From Anaerolineales bacterium (lineage in GTDB: Bacteria; Chloroflexota; Anaerolineae; JAAEKA01): 64,000 nt of DNA. The position numbers and the translations under genes are program-made. The stretch's first letter is position 1. Every line of letters starts with the position of its first letter. The stretch covers positions 62,001 to 126,000 of the forward strand of contig JACKBI010000002.1 of NCBI GenBank assembly GCA_020634615.1. Reading direction: 5' to 3'. Shown one piece after another: positions 42,010 to 52,459 of this stretch. The notes below the pieces were generated by a model. That model had not been told where the DNA came from and made no database searches. It saw only the letters and a list, made by a program, of their open reading frames with translations.

Positions 42010-42171
42010 ATGCTATTCTACCAACTCCTCACCATTCTCGTCTTCAGCGGCCTGATCCTCCTGGCCGTCCTCGCGTTTATCGAACCTGGCCCGCTCAAGC
42101 GTCGCAGCCGCAACCGCACCGGCGACGGCCCCGTGGACGAAACCGGCGACACCAGCGACCAGGAACAGTAG
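42010..42171 (+). CDS. Short single-helix membrane protein
   Basis: The 53-residue protein has one hydrophobic helix (residues 3-25, FYQLLTILVFSGLILLAVLA) and a charged, hydrophilic tail (KRRSRNRTGDGPVDETGDTS). Support comes from the well-placed promoter and the clear helix-plus-tail design; there is no ribosome-binding site. I do not recognise a family. The tail positives suggest the C-terminus faces the cytoplasm. Confidence 0.45.
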   Translation: MLFYQLLTILVFSGLILLAVLAFIEPGPLKRRSRNRTGDGPVDETGDTSDQEQ

Positions 42172-42209
42172 GATACTGTTCCTGGACATTCCCATAAACT
42201 AGGGCGGTG

Positions 42210-42254
42210 TTGGCTCGGTCAGGAGACCGGCCAAAGCAACAATAGACGCGTCCT
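42210..42254. repeat. Dispersed repeat, copy A
   Basis: TTGGCTCGGTCAGG, AGACCGGCCAAAGCA and ATAGACGCGTCCT occur in this order here and again at 56779-56852. The copy lies directly at the 3' end of the SGNH hydrolase gene (minus strand); its last base is the first base of that stop codon. Confidence 0.6.
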
Positions 42255-43429
42255 TATTGCTCCACACCAACCAAAGGCCGCAGCACGTCTGCCATCGTCT
42301 CGGCCACCACTTCGTGCCCCGCGTAGTTCCAATGTGACCAGCGTAGCGGCTGGCCGTTCTGTTCGTAGTGTTGCCGAAAAACCTCATACAAACCGGCGTG
42401 CATAAATCCGTCTTGGGCAGCCAGATCCGCCAGGTCGTTGTCGAAATATGCCGGATCGTAACTGGAATCGATGTCTTGTGCCGCGGCGATTTCTTCCGGT
42501 CGGTAAAGCTGACCGATGCTGACCAGAATGAACGGTATGTCGTTCTCCTGGGCGATTCCGGCCATGGCTTCGATCAAGCGCTTGTTGAGTCGGTAATTCT
42601 CGCCAAACTGGGGATCAGGCTGCGCGGTGGCCACGCTCCAGGGACCGCCGAGCTGCCTGGGCTGGCTGGGCTCGACATCAGCGGCCGGCCGGCGCCGCTG
42701 CTGCCGCCAACTGTTGACCTGCTCGGCCAGCCATGAGACCAACGCCGAATTCTGTTTCAGCGGGTTGAGCAGTTGTTTCCAGCGATAGGTCGCACTCTGA
42801 TTGAAGCTGGTGTCCAGCACGAGATCGCCCGACGGCGAGAGCGTGAAGAAGGGACGCACCAGATCGCCAGCGGTCTCCCGGCTGATGTCGGCGATGTCGT
42901 TGTCGGGCAGGAAGAATAGCGCCACCGCGTCCGGCTGGTACTGCAAGACTTCATCGCGCAACAGCAAGTATTGCTCCGACTGGGTCATCCCGGAGCGGCC
43001 GAAATTGAGCAGTTCCACCGGCCGGCCGGTCTCCTGGCTCAGTTGCTCTTCGGCCAGCGCCAGAAACGTGGCCTCCTGCTCCACCTGGAACGCCTCGACA
43101 AAGCTGTCGCCCAGGATGGCTACGCGATAGACATCGGGTGGCTTTTCCACCGTGCGTTCCTCGTCCCGCCACCCAAGGCTGTTGATGCGCCCCACGCGCG
43201 GCGTCTCGTTCTCGCCAAAATGATAGTAGGCTTTGTTGGGAGTGAACCGCCAGCCGATCAGGGAATCGGGCTGTGACCAGGAAAGCCGCGCACCGCCCAG
43301 GTGCGTGGCTCGCAGAAATACCTCCAGCAGCAGCACCGTGACCAAAACAGCCACCGTTGCCACCCCCAGGCTACAGCCAAGACCAGGCTTTCGGGTCGCC
43401 GGGTTCACGTCCGCGCCCGCCTTCTTCAT
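42254..43429 (-). CDS. SGNH/GDSL hydrolase with N-terminal membrane anchor
   Basis: The 391-residue protein has one membrane helix (about 18-38) and an extracytoplasmic SGNH domain. The nucleophile block is AILGDSFVEAFQVEQEATF, block II is LLNFGRSGMTQSEQYL, and the final block is WSHWNYAGHEVVAE with the catalytic His. Such proteins are often O-acetylesterases or AlgJ/AlgX-like acetyltransferases of surface polysaccharides. The start at 43429 overlaps the upstream gene as ATGA; a longer open frame is a shadow of that gene. Confidence 0.78.
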   Translation of the reverse strand: MKKAGADVNPATRKPGLGCSLGVATVAVLVTVLLLEVFLRATHLGGARLSWSQPDSLIGWRFTPNKAYYHFGENETPRVGRINSLGWRDEERTVEKPPDVYRVAILGDSFVEAFQVEQEATFLALAEEQLSQETGRPVELLNFGRSGMTQSEQYLLLRDEVLQYQPDAVALFFLPDNDIADISRETAGDLVRPFFTLSPSGDLVLDTSFNQSATYRWKQLLNPLKQNSALVSWLAEQVNSWRQQRRRPAADVEPSQPRQLGGPWSVATAQPDPQFGENYRLNKRLIEAMAGIAQENDIPFILVSIGQLYRPEEIAAAQDIDSSYDPAYFDNDLADLAAQDGFMHAGLYEVFRQHYEQNGQPLRWSHWNYAGHEVVAETMADVLRPLVGVEQ

Positions 43430-44448
43430 CCTTGCTGCGCCACAGGCATCGCCGCTTTGAGCATGCGCAGCGCGCGCAACGTGACCCACTTGCTGGGCTG
43501 GCCGCGCCGCTCGATGTTCTGCCACATCTTGCCGGTGAGCGAGTTGCCCAGCTTCCAGCGCCCCTCCGCGTCCTGCCTGTCGAGCACCCACTGGACGCCA
43601 TCCGCCAGCCGCGGGTCGTGGCCGTAGCCCGCCTGCGCGAGGACATCGACCACCTCCAGCACATCGCTCCAGTAGCTGAGGGGGAAACCGAGCTTGAACC
43701 AGGTGCTGCTGACCTTGTCGCTGTACGGGTAATCTGCTTCAGCAGGATTGCGGCTCAGCAGGAACTCGACACCTGTGTCGATGGCCCGCTGCACAGCGCC
43801 GGTTCGACGGTCAGCAGGCATTGCCAGCAACGCGCGCATCGCCTTGGCTGCGCCCCAGCCGCACGGCTGTCCGCCGTTGATGCCGCACGCAAAGCCCGGC
43901 CCGGAGGTCGCACGCGCGTAGTAACGAATGGCAGGATCGCCGATCACCGAACGCGCCAGCCAGTCCAGCGCGCCATGCAGCCGCGGGTCGTCCGCGTAGC
44001 CAAGCTGCAACAGCGCCCAGATCAGGTTGCCGTTCAGACAGTGGATCGCGCCGCTGGGACTTGGTTTCGACCCGGCCGCGAACGCGCCGTTGGACGCGAT
44101 GCTGTGGTTCAACACGTAGTCGCACCCCTGCCGAACGCGCGCATCGGCCGGGTCCGCGCCCAGCTCAGCCAGCAGCAGAATCTGCCAGACCGTGCCGCGA
44201 TACTTGGGCGAGTAGCCACCGCCCGGCTTTACCCAATAGCCGTCGGGCGCCATCGCGTCGAGAATCGCCGGCGCAGGGCCGCTGTGCATGACGGCTGCCC
44301 TGGCGCTTCGCAGTTCCCCATCGTCGCCCGGCCGATCGAGCAAATCGCGCAAGGCGAAGTAGCGAACGCCGGGATTGGCGTCATCGTTCTCCAGGAGCCA
44401 CACAAGTGAATCTCCTCGCAGTTGTTGTTGCCACAGCATAGCCGCCAC
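43426..44448 (-). CDS. Prenyltransferase/squalene-oxidase-repeat-like protein
   Basis: The 340-residue protein has no signal peptide. Repeated helical pairs with ALRDLLDRP, YRGTVWQILLLAELG, LIWALLQLGY, AKAMRALLAM and WVTLRALRMLKAA suggest an alpha/alpha toroid, as in squalene-hopene cyclase repeats. The catalytic DxDD motif of cyclases is not present. Several His and Cys (HCLNGNLIW, GFACGINGGQPCGWG) are clustered and could form a site. Related proteins are widespread in Chloroflexota, sometimes under the misleading label NifH. Function unknown. Confidence 0.6.
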   Translation of the reverse strand: MAAMLWQQQLRGDSLVWLLENDDANPGVRYFALRDLLDRPGDDGELRSARAAVMHSGPAPAILDAMAPDGYWVKPGGGYSPKYRGTVWQILLLAELGADPADARVRQGCDYVLNHSIASNGAFAAGSKPSPSGAIHCLNGNLIWALLQLGYADDPRLHGALDWLARSVIGDPAIRYYARATSGPGFACGINGGQPCGWGAAKAMRALLAMPADRRTGAVQRAIDTGVEFLLSRNPAEADYPYSDKVSSTWFKLGFPLSYWSDVLEVVDVLAQAGYGHDPRLADGVQWVLDRQDAEGRWKLGNSLTGKMWQNIERRGQPSKWVTLRALRMLKAAMPVAQQG

Positions 44449-44463
44449 CTCGCTCGAAAGCCG

Positions 44464-45171
44464 CTAAATCTGCCGGATCTTGTCCAGACCAACCGCGACC
44501 AGGAAGCCCGCACCGGCGAGCAGGCTAAATCCTGCCCGGCGGTGGCGGGTTGCCACCAGACCGGCGCCTGCCGCGCCCGCCGCCGCGCCCAGCCCGAGGT
44601 TGACTTGACGCACCGTCCGATCAGCCTCCTCCTCGGTGAGACCGCGCTCGACCAACGACCACTTCAGGATCGAGCCGCCGTCGACAAACGGTAGCGGCAG
44701 CAGACTGCCAACCAGGATCATCGCATTGGCTGCGGCCGACCAACCCAGCAAGTCGTGAAGAACACTGTCGTGCGGGGTAACTTGTCGCGTGGCCAGATCG
44801 GCGGCCAGCGCTGCGGTGCTGTAAATCGGACCACCCAGCGCTCGCGCCCGATGCGCAGTCGGCGGCACGTCGTTGTCGTAGTACAACGTATGCGGCATAT
44901 GCATACCCAGGACGATCTCGTCCATCGGCGCCCCGGCCCGCTTGGCGCTTAGGGTATGTGCAAAAGCATGGACCAGATCCGCAGGGATCATGATAATCAC
45001 CGCCACAAACCCAATGCATAGCCGTGCCGGAAGGCTGCGTTCAGGATGCCCGCGACCCGCCACCCAGGTCATCACCCCCCACAACGCGGCCAGCGTACCC
45101 CAAAACCCCGGCTTGATCGTCAACTTTATGTCGAATACATTGAGCGTAACCGTCGCAGATTGGCTGTTCAT
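44464..45171 (-). CDS. Degenerate M50/S2P-like membrane protein
   Basis: The 235-residue protein looks like a site-2-protease-type M50 membrane peptidase, but the HExxH motif is HAFAH in DLVHAFAHTLSAKRAG, so the catalytic Glu is Ala. Both His are kept, as is the distal metal-ligand segment LLPLPFVDGGSILKW. About four membrane helices are predicted. It would bind metal but hydrolyse poorly, and may be a pseudoprotease. The start at 45171 has GGAGG upstream. A possible extended -10 (TGATATACT) lies at 45248-45256. Confidence 0.62.
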   Translation of the reverse strand: MNSQSATVTLNVFDIKLTIKPGFWGTLAALWGVMTWVAGRGHPERSLPARLCIGFVAVIIMIPADLVHAFAHTLSAKRAGAPMDEIVLGMHMPHTLYYDNDVPPTAHRARALGGPIYSTAALAADLATRQVTPHDSVLHDLLGWSAAANAMILVGSLLPLPFVDGGSILKWSLVERGLTEEEADRTVRQVNLGLGAAAGAAGAGLVATRHRRAGFSLLAGAGFLVAVGLDKIRQI

Positions 45172-45362
45172 CTCGTGCCTCCTGGAGTACTTTCGATGCC
45201 GCCGGACCGCCACGCGGCGTCCGCGCGGTGAAAATTATTACACCCCAAGTATATCACGTCCGGACGAATTCGGGCATCATGGATGTGTCGGTTGCGCGCG
45301 AATTCCCGTAGCACTGAGCGCGCCTGAGCCAAGGTTGTGATTCCCCCGCGTAGTCTTGGTGT

Positions 45363-46823
45363 CTATGCGAAACTCACAGATTCGGCTGCGCTTTGGCGCG
45401 GTTGAACCATTGCGGCGGTGCGCCTGGCGGCGTCTCTGCCCTGCCTGACGCAATCGGGGATGCCAACGCCACGGTATGCGCTGCCGGTCACCGTTAAGCC
45501 AGCGGGCAGGGCTGCCTCGATCGCGTCCACCCGCTCCAGATGACCGACATCGTATTGCGGGTTCGAATGCCACCAGCGAAATATGCGGTGAAACAGCGGA
45601 TCAGCGTCCACACCGAGCAGCTCGCTCAGTTCCCTGAGCGCCATCGCCAGCAACTGGTCATCGTCCAGTTCCATCGACTGTGGGCTGCGCGAGCCGCCGA
45701 AAAACGCCCGCAGCAGCACAGTTCCGTCAACCGCACGGTGGTCAAACTTGGTCGAACTGATCGTGATTGCGTTGATGGGACGGCGTTCGCTGGTCGGTAT
45801 CACCAGCCCGAAGCCCTGGAGAGGAATATCAACCTCGGATGCGCGATACGCGAGCGAAATCGTGCCCGTGCTGACATAGCGTATCCCTGCCAGCAATTCG
45901 GCCGCGTCCGGGGCCAACGGCCGCACTAACTCGGCCGACGCGAAGGCTGGCGTAGCCAGAATCACGGCCTCGACGGGCAGCGACGACCCGTCTGCCAGCG
46001 CCAACACGTAGCCGCGCGCGGCTGCCTCGATGCGCTCGACGGCGGTGTTGAGGCGCAGATCGCCGGTCAAACTGGCCGCGAGCGCGTCCACCAGTTCGTT
46101 GACCCCGCCACGCAGCGTGATGAAAGCCGACTTGGGCCGGCCGTTCGGCGCGTGCTGTGCGCCGCTGCTGCCATTCTGACGCGCATTGCGCGACGCGATC
46201 ATGCCCCTGGTCAGGCTGCCGTGGCGCTGCTCCAGGTCACGAAAGCGCGGGAACGTCGCCAGCAGGCTCTGCCGCTCCGCCTCGGCGTTGTAGATCCCGG
46301 ACATCAGCGGTTCGGCGATCTTGTCCAGCGCCTCGCTTCCCAGCCGGCGGCGGATGAAGTCGGCCAGCGTCTCGTCGCCATCATCGCGGCGCGGCGGGAT
46401 GAACAGGTCCATGCCCATACGCAGCTTGCCCAGCGGCGAGATCAACGGAGACAAAGCGAAAGGCTTGAACTTGGTGGGGACAATCAGGAGGACGCCGTCG
46501 GGCAGCGGGGTCGGCTTGCCCTTGTTGAGGACGTAGACCTGGCGCTGGCGGTCGTTGGTGCCCATCAGCCGGTCGGCCAGCCCCAGTTCCTCAGCCAGTT
46601 CTGTGGCCCACGGCTTCTGAGCGATGAACGAATCGGGGCCGCCCTCCACGACGAACGACTGCTGGCCGAAACCATCGACGTGCTCGGTCAGGATCTTGCC
46701 GCCCCAGCGGCCGGACTGCTCCAGCAGCAAATACGGCACGCCAGCCTGCTGCAAATACCAGGCTGCACTGAGACCTGAAATACCCCCACCGACGATGGCG
46801 ACCCTGGCTTGCGTCTGTGTCAT
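45363..46823 (-). CDS. hemG: HemY/CgoX-type protoporphyrinogen/coproporphyrinogen oxidase
   Basis: The 486-residue FAD enzyme oxidises a porphyrinogen to the porphyrin with O2. The dinucleotide site is VAIVGGGISGLSAAWYLQ at residues 8-25, and the C-terminal FAD motif is YRGVGIPDCVRQGRDAA. It belongs to the HemY amine-oxidase-like family rather than flavodoxin-like HemG. The cluster has HemQ and no HemF or HemN, so coproporphyrinogen III is the more likely substrate (CgoX activity). Its start overlaps the hemL stop by 4 bases. Confidence 0.9.
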   Translation of the reverse strand: MTQTQARVAIVGGGISGLSAAWYLQQAGVPYLLLEQSGRWGGKILTEHVDGFGQQSFVVEGGPDSFIAQKPWATELAEELGLADRLMGTNDRQRQVYVLNKGKPTPLPDGVLLIVPTKFKPFALSPLISPLGKLRMGMDLFIPPRRDDGDETLADFIRRRLGSEALDKIAEPLMSGIYNAEAERQSLLATFPRFRDLEQRHGSLTRGMIASRNARQNGSSGAQHAPNGRPKSAFITLRGGVNELVDALAASLTGDLRLNTAVERIEAAARGYVLALADGSSLPVEAVILATPAFASAELVRPLAPDAAELLAGIRYVSTGTISLAYRASEVDIPLQGFGLVIPTSERRPINAITISSTKFDHRAVDGTVLLRAFFGGSRSPQSMELDDDQLLAMALRELSELLGVDADPLFHRIFRWWHSNPQYDVGHLERVDAIEAALPAGLTVTGSAYRGVGIPDCVRQGRDAARRTAAMVQPRQSAAESVSFA

Positions 46824-48136
46824 GATGCCGCTGCCTCGTTCAGGCCGTCGAACACGTCATGAATCGCTGCTAGTGTTATGTCGATTTCAAGATTGCCGTG
46901 CGTGCTGCTCATGAAGCCCGCCTCGAACTGGCTGGGCGCCAGATAGACACCGCGGTCGAGCATCGCGTGAAAGACATGCGCGTAGCGTTGGCTGTCGGCA
47001 TTTTCTTTGGCGCTGGCGTAGTCGCTGATGACCGCGCCCGGCGACTTGAGGAAATAGACGCCAAACATGGTGCCCGCAAAACCCGCCTGCACCGGCACGT
47101 CATATTCCGCCGCGGCCGCCTCGATCCCCATCACCAGTTCCGCCGTCGTGCGCACGATGCGCTCGAAGACACCAGGCTCGACCAGTGTGCGCAGCGTTGC
47201 CAGTCCGGCGGTCATGGCCAGCGGGTTGCCCGACAGCGTTCCCGCCTGGTACATCGGACCGGCCGGCGCCACCAGTTCCATGATGGCGCGCTTGCCCGCG
47301 TATGCGCCCACCGGCAGCCCGCCGCCGATCACCTTGCCCAGGCAGGTCAGATCCGGATCGAGACCCCACAGCTCCTGCGCGCCGCCCAAGGCCGCGCGGA
47401 AACCGGTCATCACCTCGTCCAGGATGAACAGCGCGCCGCCCTGGCGGCATAGCGCTTGCAGCCCTTCCAGGAAACCGGCGGCCGGCGGCACGAACCCGAT
47501 GTTGGCAGCGATCGGCTCGACGATCACAGCGGCGATTTGACCAGAATGGGCCGCAAAAAGTTGCTGCACGGCAGCCAGGTCGTTGTAGGGCGCGATCAGC
47601 GTATCCGCGGCGGCCGAAGCAGGCACGCCCGGCGAATCGGGCAGCCCCAGCGTCGCCACACCACTGCCGGCCTGCACCAACAGCATGTCGGCGTGGCCGT
47701 GGTAACAGCCGCTGAACTTGATGATCTTGTCGCGGCCCGTGGCGGCGCGCGCCAGCCGCAGCGCGCTCATGGTCGCCTCGGTGCCGCTGTTGACGAAGCG
47801 TATCATCTCGATGGACGGCACCAGGTCGATGACCAGTTCGGCAAGCTCCGTCTCCAGCGCTGTCGGTGCGCCGTAGCTCGTGCCGTTGTCCAGCGCCGAA
47901 TGCAGCGCCGCGACCACGGCCGGATGCGCATGGCCCAGGATCAGTGGTCCCCAGGACAACACGTAATCGACGTAGCTGTTGTCGTCCGCGTCCCAGAGAT
48001 ACGCGCCGCGGCCGCGCTGGATGAAGCGCGGCGTCCCGCCCACGCTGCGAAAGGCCCGCACGGGGCTGTTGACGCCGCCCGGGATAACCCGTCGCGCGGC
48101 AGCGAAGAGTTTTTCAGAGTTCTGTTGGTTGTTCAT
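46820..48136 (-). CDS. hemL: Glutamate-1-semialdehyde 2,1-aminomutase
   Basis: HemL converts glutamate-1-semialdehyde to 5-aminolevulinate using PLP or PMP in the cytoplasm. The 438-residue protein matches family length. PLP residues are visible: NSGTEATMSALRLARAATGR, the SGCYHGHAD segment, the Asp in ILDEVMTGFR, and the Schiff-base Lys in LGKVIGGGLPVGAYAGK. The start follows a 303-base spacer that contains tandem palindromic repeats downstream of hemE, and its stop overlaps hemG. Confidence 0.95.
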   Translation of the reverse strand: MNNQQNSEKLFAAARRVIPGGVNSPVRAFRSVGGTPRFIQRGRGAYLWDADDNSYVDYVLSWGPLILGHAHPAVVAALHSALDNGTSYGAPTALETELAELVIDLVPSIEMIRFVNSGTEATMSALRLARAATGRDKIIKFSGCYHGHADMLLVQAGSGVATLGLPDSPGVPASAAADTLIAPYNDLAAVQQLFAAHSGQIAAVIVEPIAANIGFVPPAAGFLEGLQALCRQGGALFILDEVMTGFRAALGGAQELWGLDPDLTCLGKVIGGGLPVGAYAGKRAIMELVAPAGPMYQAGTLSGNPLAMTAGLATLRTLVEPGVFERIVRTTAELVMGIEAAAAEYDVPVQAGFAGTMFGVYFLKSPGAVISDYASAKENADSQRYAHVFHAMLDRGVYLAPSQFEAGFMSSTHGNLEIDITLAAIHDVFDGLNEAAAS

Positions 48137-48168
48137 AGTGATCGTATCTCGACAAGCTAACGCCGGTG

Positions 48169-48404
48169 GTCATTCCCGCGGATGCGGGAATCTACACGTC
48201 CGTAGCCTGGGTTCCCGCCTTCGCGGGAACGACGGATGGTTGTCCGTTGATTGTCATTCCCGCGGATGCGGGAATCTACGCGTCCGCAGCCTGGGTTCCC
48301 GCCTTCGCGGGAACGACGAATGGTTGTCCGTTGGTTGTCATTCCCGCGAAGGCGGGAATCTACACGTCCGTAGCCTGGGTTCCCGCTTTCGCGGGAACGA
48401 CGGG
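48169..48404. repeat. Three tandem copies of an 84-bp palindromic repeat in the hemE-hemL gap
   Basis: Copies begin at 48171, 48255 and 48339 (period exactly 84; the last is cut to about 66). Each carries ATTCCCGC-GGA/GAA-GCGGGAAT and GTTCCCGC-TTC-GCGGGAAC hairpins. The 303-base spacer (48137-48439) contains nothing else. This is a common bacterial REP-type sequence; the tandem arrangement within the heme operon is notable. Confidence 0.85.
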
Positions 48405-48439
48405 ATGTGATGTCAAGTGATTGATGCGCAGCACGCGAC

Positions 48440-49525
<1,086 letters not shown>

Positions 49526-49606
49526 GGTGGTAATCTCCAGGTAAATACCGGCTCGCAGAAGGCGCCGGTAACTGATAGGTTGCAGTTCGGCAAGCCAACG
49601 TCAATC

Positions 49607-49630
49607 GTCATTCCCGCGGAGGCGGGAATC
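49607..49630. repeat. Single copy of the ATTCCCGC palindrome in the hemB-hemE gap
   Basis: GTCATTCCCGCGGAGGCGGGAATC matches the first half of the 84-bp repeat found at 48169-48404; the second half is degenerate. It lies between hemB and hemE on the same transcript. Confidence 0.75.
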
Positions 49631-49681
49631 CATTCTTCACGGTCCAGGATTGCCGCTTGAACGAAAACGACGGAATGTGCG

Positions 49682-50722
49682 TCATTCCTCCTCCAGCCAC
49701 TGCGCGGCGTCCTTGGCGAAATAGGTGACAACCATGTCTGCGCCGGCGCGCTTGATGGCCGTCAGACTTTCCAGCGCGCTGCGGCGCAGATCGAGCCAGC
49801 CGTTGGCAGCGGCGGCGTGCAGCATCGCGTATTCGCCGCTGACCTGATAGGCCGCGGTGGGCAGGTTGAAGGTCGAACGGACGGCGCTGAGAATGTCGAG
49901 GTACGGCAACGCCGGCTTGACCATCAGAACGTCGGCGCCTTCAGCCACGTCAATGCTGGCCTCCTTGATCGCCTCGCGGCTGTTGGCCGGGTCCATCTGG
50001 TACTGGCTGCGGTCGCCAAACTGCGGCGGGCTTTCGGCCGCGTCGCGAAACGGCCCGTAGAACGCGCTGGCGTACTTGACCGCATAGCTCATCACAGCGA
50101 CGTGCTGGTAACCCGCGCCGTCCAGACCGCTGCGAATGGCCGCGACCATGCCGTCCACCATGCCTGACGGCGCAATGATGTCCGCACCGGCCTGCGCATG
50201 GACCACCGATGCGCGGCCCAGCAGGTCCAGCGTCGGATCGTTGAGCAGGTAGCCTTCCGGCAGCGCCGACTGGAAATGCGGCTGACCGGGCTGGTTGATG
50301 ATCCCGCAGTGCCCGTGATCGGTGTACTCGCAAAAACACATGTCGGAGATAACCAGCAGATCAGGCGCAGCGTCCTTGATGGCCCGGATCGCCTGTGGCA
50401 CGATGCCGTCGGCGCTGTAGTTGTCGCTGCCGGTCGCGTCCTTGGCAGCCGGGATGCCAAACAGGATCACGGCGGGAATGCCCAGCGCGGCGATTTCGCG
50501 GGCCTCGCCTGCCAGTTGATCAACGCTCAACTGCGAAATCCCAGGCATGGAGCGGATCGGCGCGCGCTGCTCGACGCCATGGCGCACGAACAGCGGATAG
50601 ATGAAATCAGCCGGGCTGAGGGTCGTCTCTCGCACCAAGCGCCGGATGGCCGGGCTGAACCGCATGCGCCGCGGTCGCATCACCGGCCGCGGCAGAGTTG
50701 TGGTCACTAGACTACTGTGCAA
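49682..50722 (-). CDS. hemB: Delta-aminolevulinic acid dehydratase (zinc type)
   Basis: HemB condenses two 5-aminolevulinate molecules to porphobilinogen. The 346-residue protein has the zinc-type Cys cluster DMCFCEYTDHGHCG and the two Schiff-base Lys segments VMSYAVKYASAFYGP and VLMVKPALPYLDI. The catalytic C-terminal loop GEYAML is present. It overlaps the hemD stop by 11 bases. The start is at 50722, with another ATG at 50680. Confidence 0.95.
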   Translation of the reverse strand: MHSSLVTTTLPRPVMRPRRMRFSPAIRRLVRETTLSPADFIYPLFVRHGVEQRAPIRSMPGISQLSVDQLAGEAREIAALGIPAVILFGIPAAKDATGSDNYSADGIVPQAIRAIKDAAPDLLVISDMCFCEYTDHGHCGIINQPGQPHFQSALPEGYLLNDPTLDLLGRASVVHAQAGADIIAPSGMVDGMVAAIRSGLDGAGYQHVAVMSYAVKYASAFYGPFRDAAESPPQFGDRSQYQMDPANSREAIKEASIDVAEGADVLMVKPALPYLDILSAVRSTFNLPTAAYQVSGEYAMLHAAAANGWLDLRRSALESLTAIKRAGADMVVTYFAKDAAQWLEEE

Positions 50723-51509
50723 AATACGCCTCCAAAGTATTCACCAGCGCGGCAATGGTATGCTCCTGTGGCACAACCTGAACGGTCAGGCCAAGCTTCC
50801 GCGCCGTTTCAGCGGTAATCGGACCGACGCAGGCCAGACAAACACCGGCGAGATCGTCAACGCAGCCGCCCTCTGCTTCCAGTCGAGCCAGCAGGTTCCT
50901 GACAGTCGACGAACTCGTCAACGTGACAGCATCGACCTGGCCGCTTCGCAGCAGCACGGGCAAATCAACGCCGCCGCTGCCGCGGACAGTGCGGTAGGCA
51001 ACCACCGAAGTGACGGCTGCGCCGCCTGCTGCCAGCGTTTCCACCAACACCGGACGGGCGATGTCAGCCTGGCACACCAGCACGCGTCCGCCCGACGCCA
51101 GTTGCGTCAACAGGTCGGCCGCCAGCGCCTCGGCCACAAAGGTCTCCGGAACCAGATCGACCGGCAGGCCCAGGTCACGCTCGACCGCTTGCGCGGTGGC
51201 TGATCCGATAACAGCAACTGCGGCCCCGCTTGCAGAGAGAGAGTCGATGGCCAGTATGTGCAACCGCTCTGCCAGGACCGTGACCGCGTTGCTGCTTGTC
51301 AACACCAGCCAGTCAAACCGGCCTGCTGCCAGATCGCGCAGCGCGCCGTCCAGCGGGCCAGTGTCCGCGGGCGCAGCGATGGCGATGCACGGGTAGGCCA
51401 GCGGTTCGGCGCCGCGATCGCGCAGGAGGGCCTCCATCTCGCCGGCCTGTTCGGCGCTCCTCGTGACCACGACCCGCCGGCCGGCCAAGCTGCTCAGGCC
51501 GTTGGTCAT
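50712..51509 (-). CDS. hemD: Uroporphyrinogen-III synthase
   Basis: HemD closes hydroxymethylbilane with inversion of ring D. The sequence family is poorly conserved, but this 265-residue protein has the expected two-lobe pattern: RRVVVTRSAEQAGEMEALL at the N-terminus, DWLVLTSSNAVTVLAERL, then RVLVCQADIARPVLVETLA and a C-terminal VTLTSSSTVRNLL followed by CVGPITAETARKLGL. It starts in an ATGA overlap with hemC and overlaps hemB, which supports the assignment. Confidence 0.88.
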   Translation of the reverse strand: MTNGLSSLAGRRVVVTRSAEQAGEMEALLRDRGAEPLAYPCIAIAAPADTGPLDGALRDLAAGRFDWLVLTSSNAVTVLAERLHILAIDSLSASGAAVAVIGSATAQAVERDLGLPVDLVPETFVAEALAADLLTQLASGGRVLVCQADIARPVLVETLAAGGAAVTSVVAYRTVRGSGGVDLPVLLRSGQVDAVTLTSSSTVRNLLARLEAEGGCVDDLAGVCLACVGPITAETARKLGLTVQVVPQEHTIAALVNTLEAYFAQ

Positions 51510-52459
51510 GGCTCGTCCACCACCGCGGTCCCGAGGATCGCCCCTGCGCCCAGCTTGAATGCCCGACGGGCCAATTGCCGGCCCAGTTCAACGGCTTCGG
51601 CGGCAAGCGCGACATCTGAGACGTCGATCTGTCGGCCACCGTCGGGCGCGGTCACCCGTCCGTGCAGAGACACCTCGTCGCCATCCACTCGAGCCAACGC
51701 GGCCACCGGCACCGAGCAGCCGCCGCCCAGCCCGGACAGAAACGCCCGCTCCGCATTCACCGCCCGGCGGGTTGGCGGATGTTCCAGCGGAGTCAGGAGG
51801 TCAAGCGTCGCATCCTCATCCCGGCACTGGATACCCAGCGCGCCCTGAGCCGGCGCGGGCAGCATGGTTTCCAGCGGCAGGATCTGGCTGACGACGTCCT
51901 GGTAGCCGAGCCGCGTCAGACCGGCCTGCGCAAGCACGATCGCGTCGTAGGGACCGTCGCTGGCGAGCGCTTTGCGAATGCGTGTATCGACGTTGCCTCG
52001 CAGATCAGCAATGCGCAGGTCGGGGCGAGTGTACAGCAGTTGGGCAGCGCGGCGACGGCTGCTGGTGCCGACGGTCGCGCCTGCCGGCAGCGTCTCCAGC
52101 GTGAAACCGGCGCGGCTGACCAGCACATCAGCCGCCGCAGCACGTTCAGGCACCGCGCCGAGAGCCAGCCCGTCAGGCATCTCCACCGGCAGATCCTTCA
52201 GGCTATGGACCGCAAGGTCGATCGCACCTGAACGCAGAGCGGCCTCCAGCTCGGCTGTGAAGACACCCTTGCCGCCGATCAGCGGCAGCGGCGTGTCGAG
52301 CACCCGGTCGCCCACCGTCTGGATGACCTCGACGACGCAGGTCAGGCCGGGCCAGGCGGCGCGCAGCAAGCCGGCTACGTAGTCCGTTTGCCAGCGCGCC
52401 AGCGCCGAGCCGCGGGTTCCCAGTCGTACGGTCAGGTCAGGCATGGTGGGCAACTCCAT
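51506..52459 (-). CDS. hemC: Porphobilinogen deaminase (hydroxymethylbilane synthase)
   Basis: HemC polymerises four porphobilinogens to hydroxymethylbilane on a dipyrromethane cofactor. The protein has LTVRLGTRGSALARWQTDYV at the start, HSLKDLPVEMPDGLALGAVP (substrate-binding), GTSSRRRAAQLL and the cofactor Cys in SGLGGGCSVPVAAL. Starts at 52459 or at 52444 (MPDLTVRLG) are possible; the second gives the usual family N-terminus. It overlaps both hemA and hemD. Confidence 0.95.
   Translation of the reverse strand: MELPTMPDLTVRLGTRGSALARWQTDYVAGLLRAAWPGLTCVVEVIQTVGDRVLDTPLPLIGGKGVFTAELEAALRSGAIDLAVHSLKDLPVEMPDGLALGAVPERAAAADVLVSRAGFTLETLPAGATVGTSSRRRAAQLLYTRPDLRIADLRGNVDTRIRKALASDGPYDAIVLAQAGLTRLGYQDVVSQILPLETMLPAPAQGALGIQCRDEDATLDLLTPLEHPPTRRAVNAERAFLSGLGGGCSVPVAALARVDGDEVSLHGRVTAPDGGRQIDVSDVALAAEAVELGRQLARRAFKLGAGAILGTAVVDEP

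Noticed and set aside
48169..48404. CRISPR-like array
   Set aside because: The 84-bp units are near-identical along their whole length. There are no variable spacers and no cas genes.
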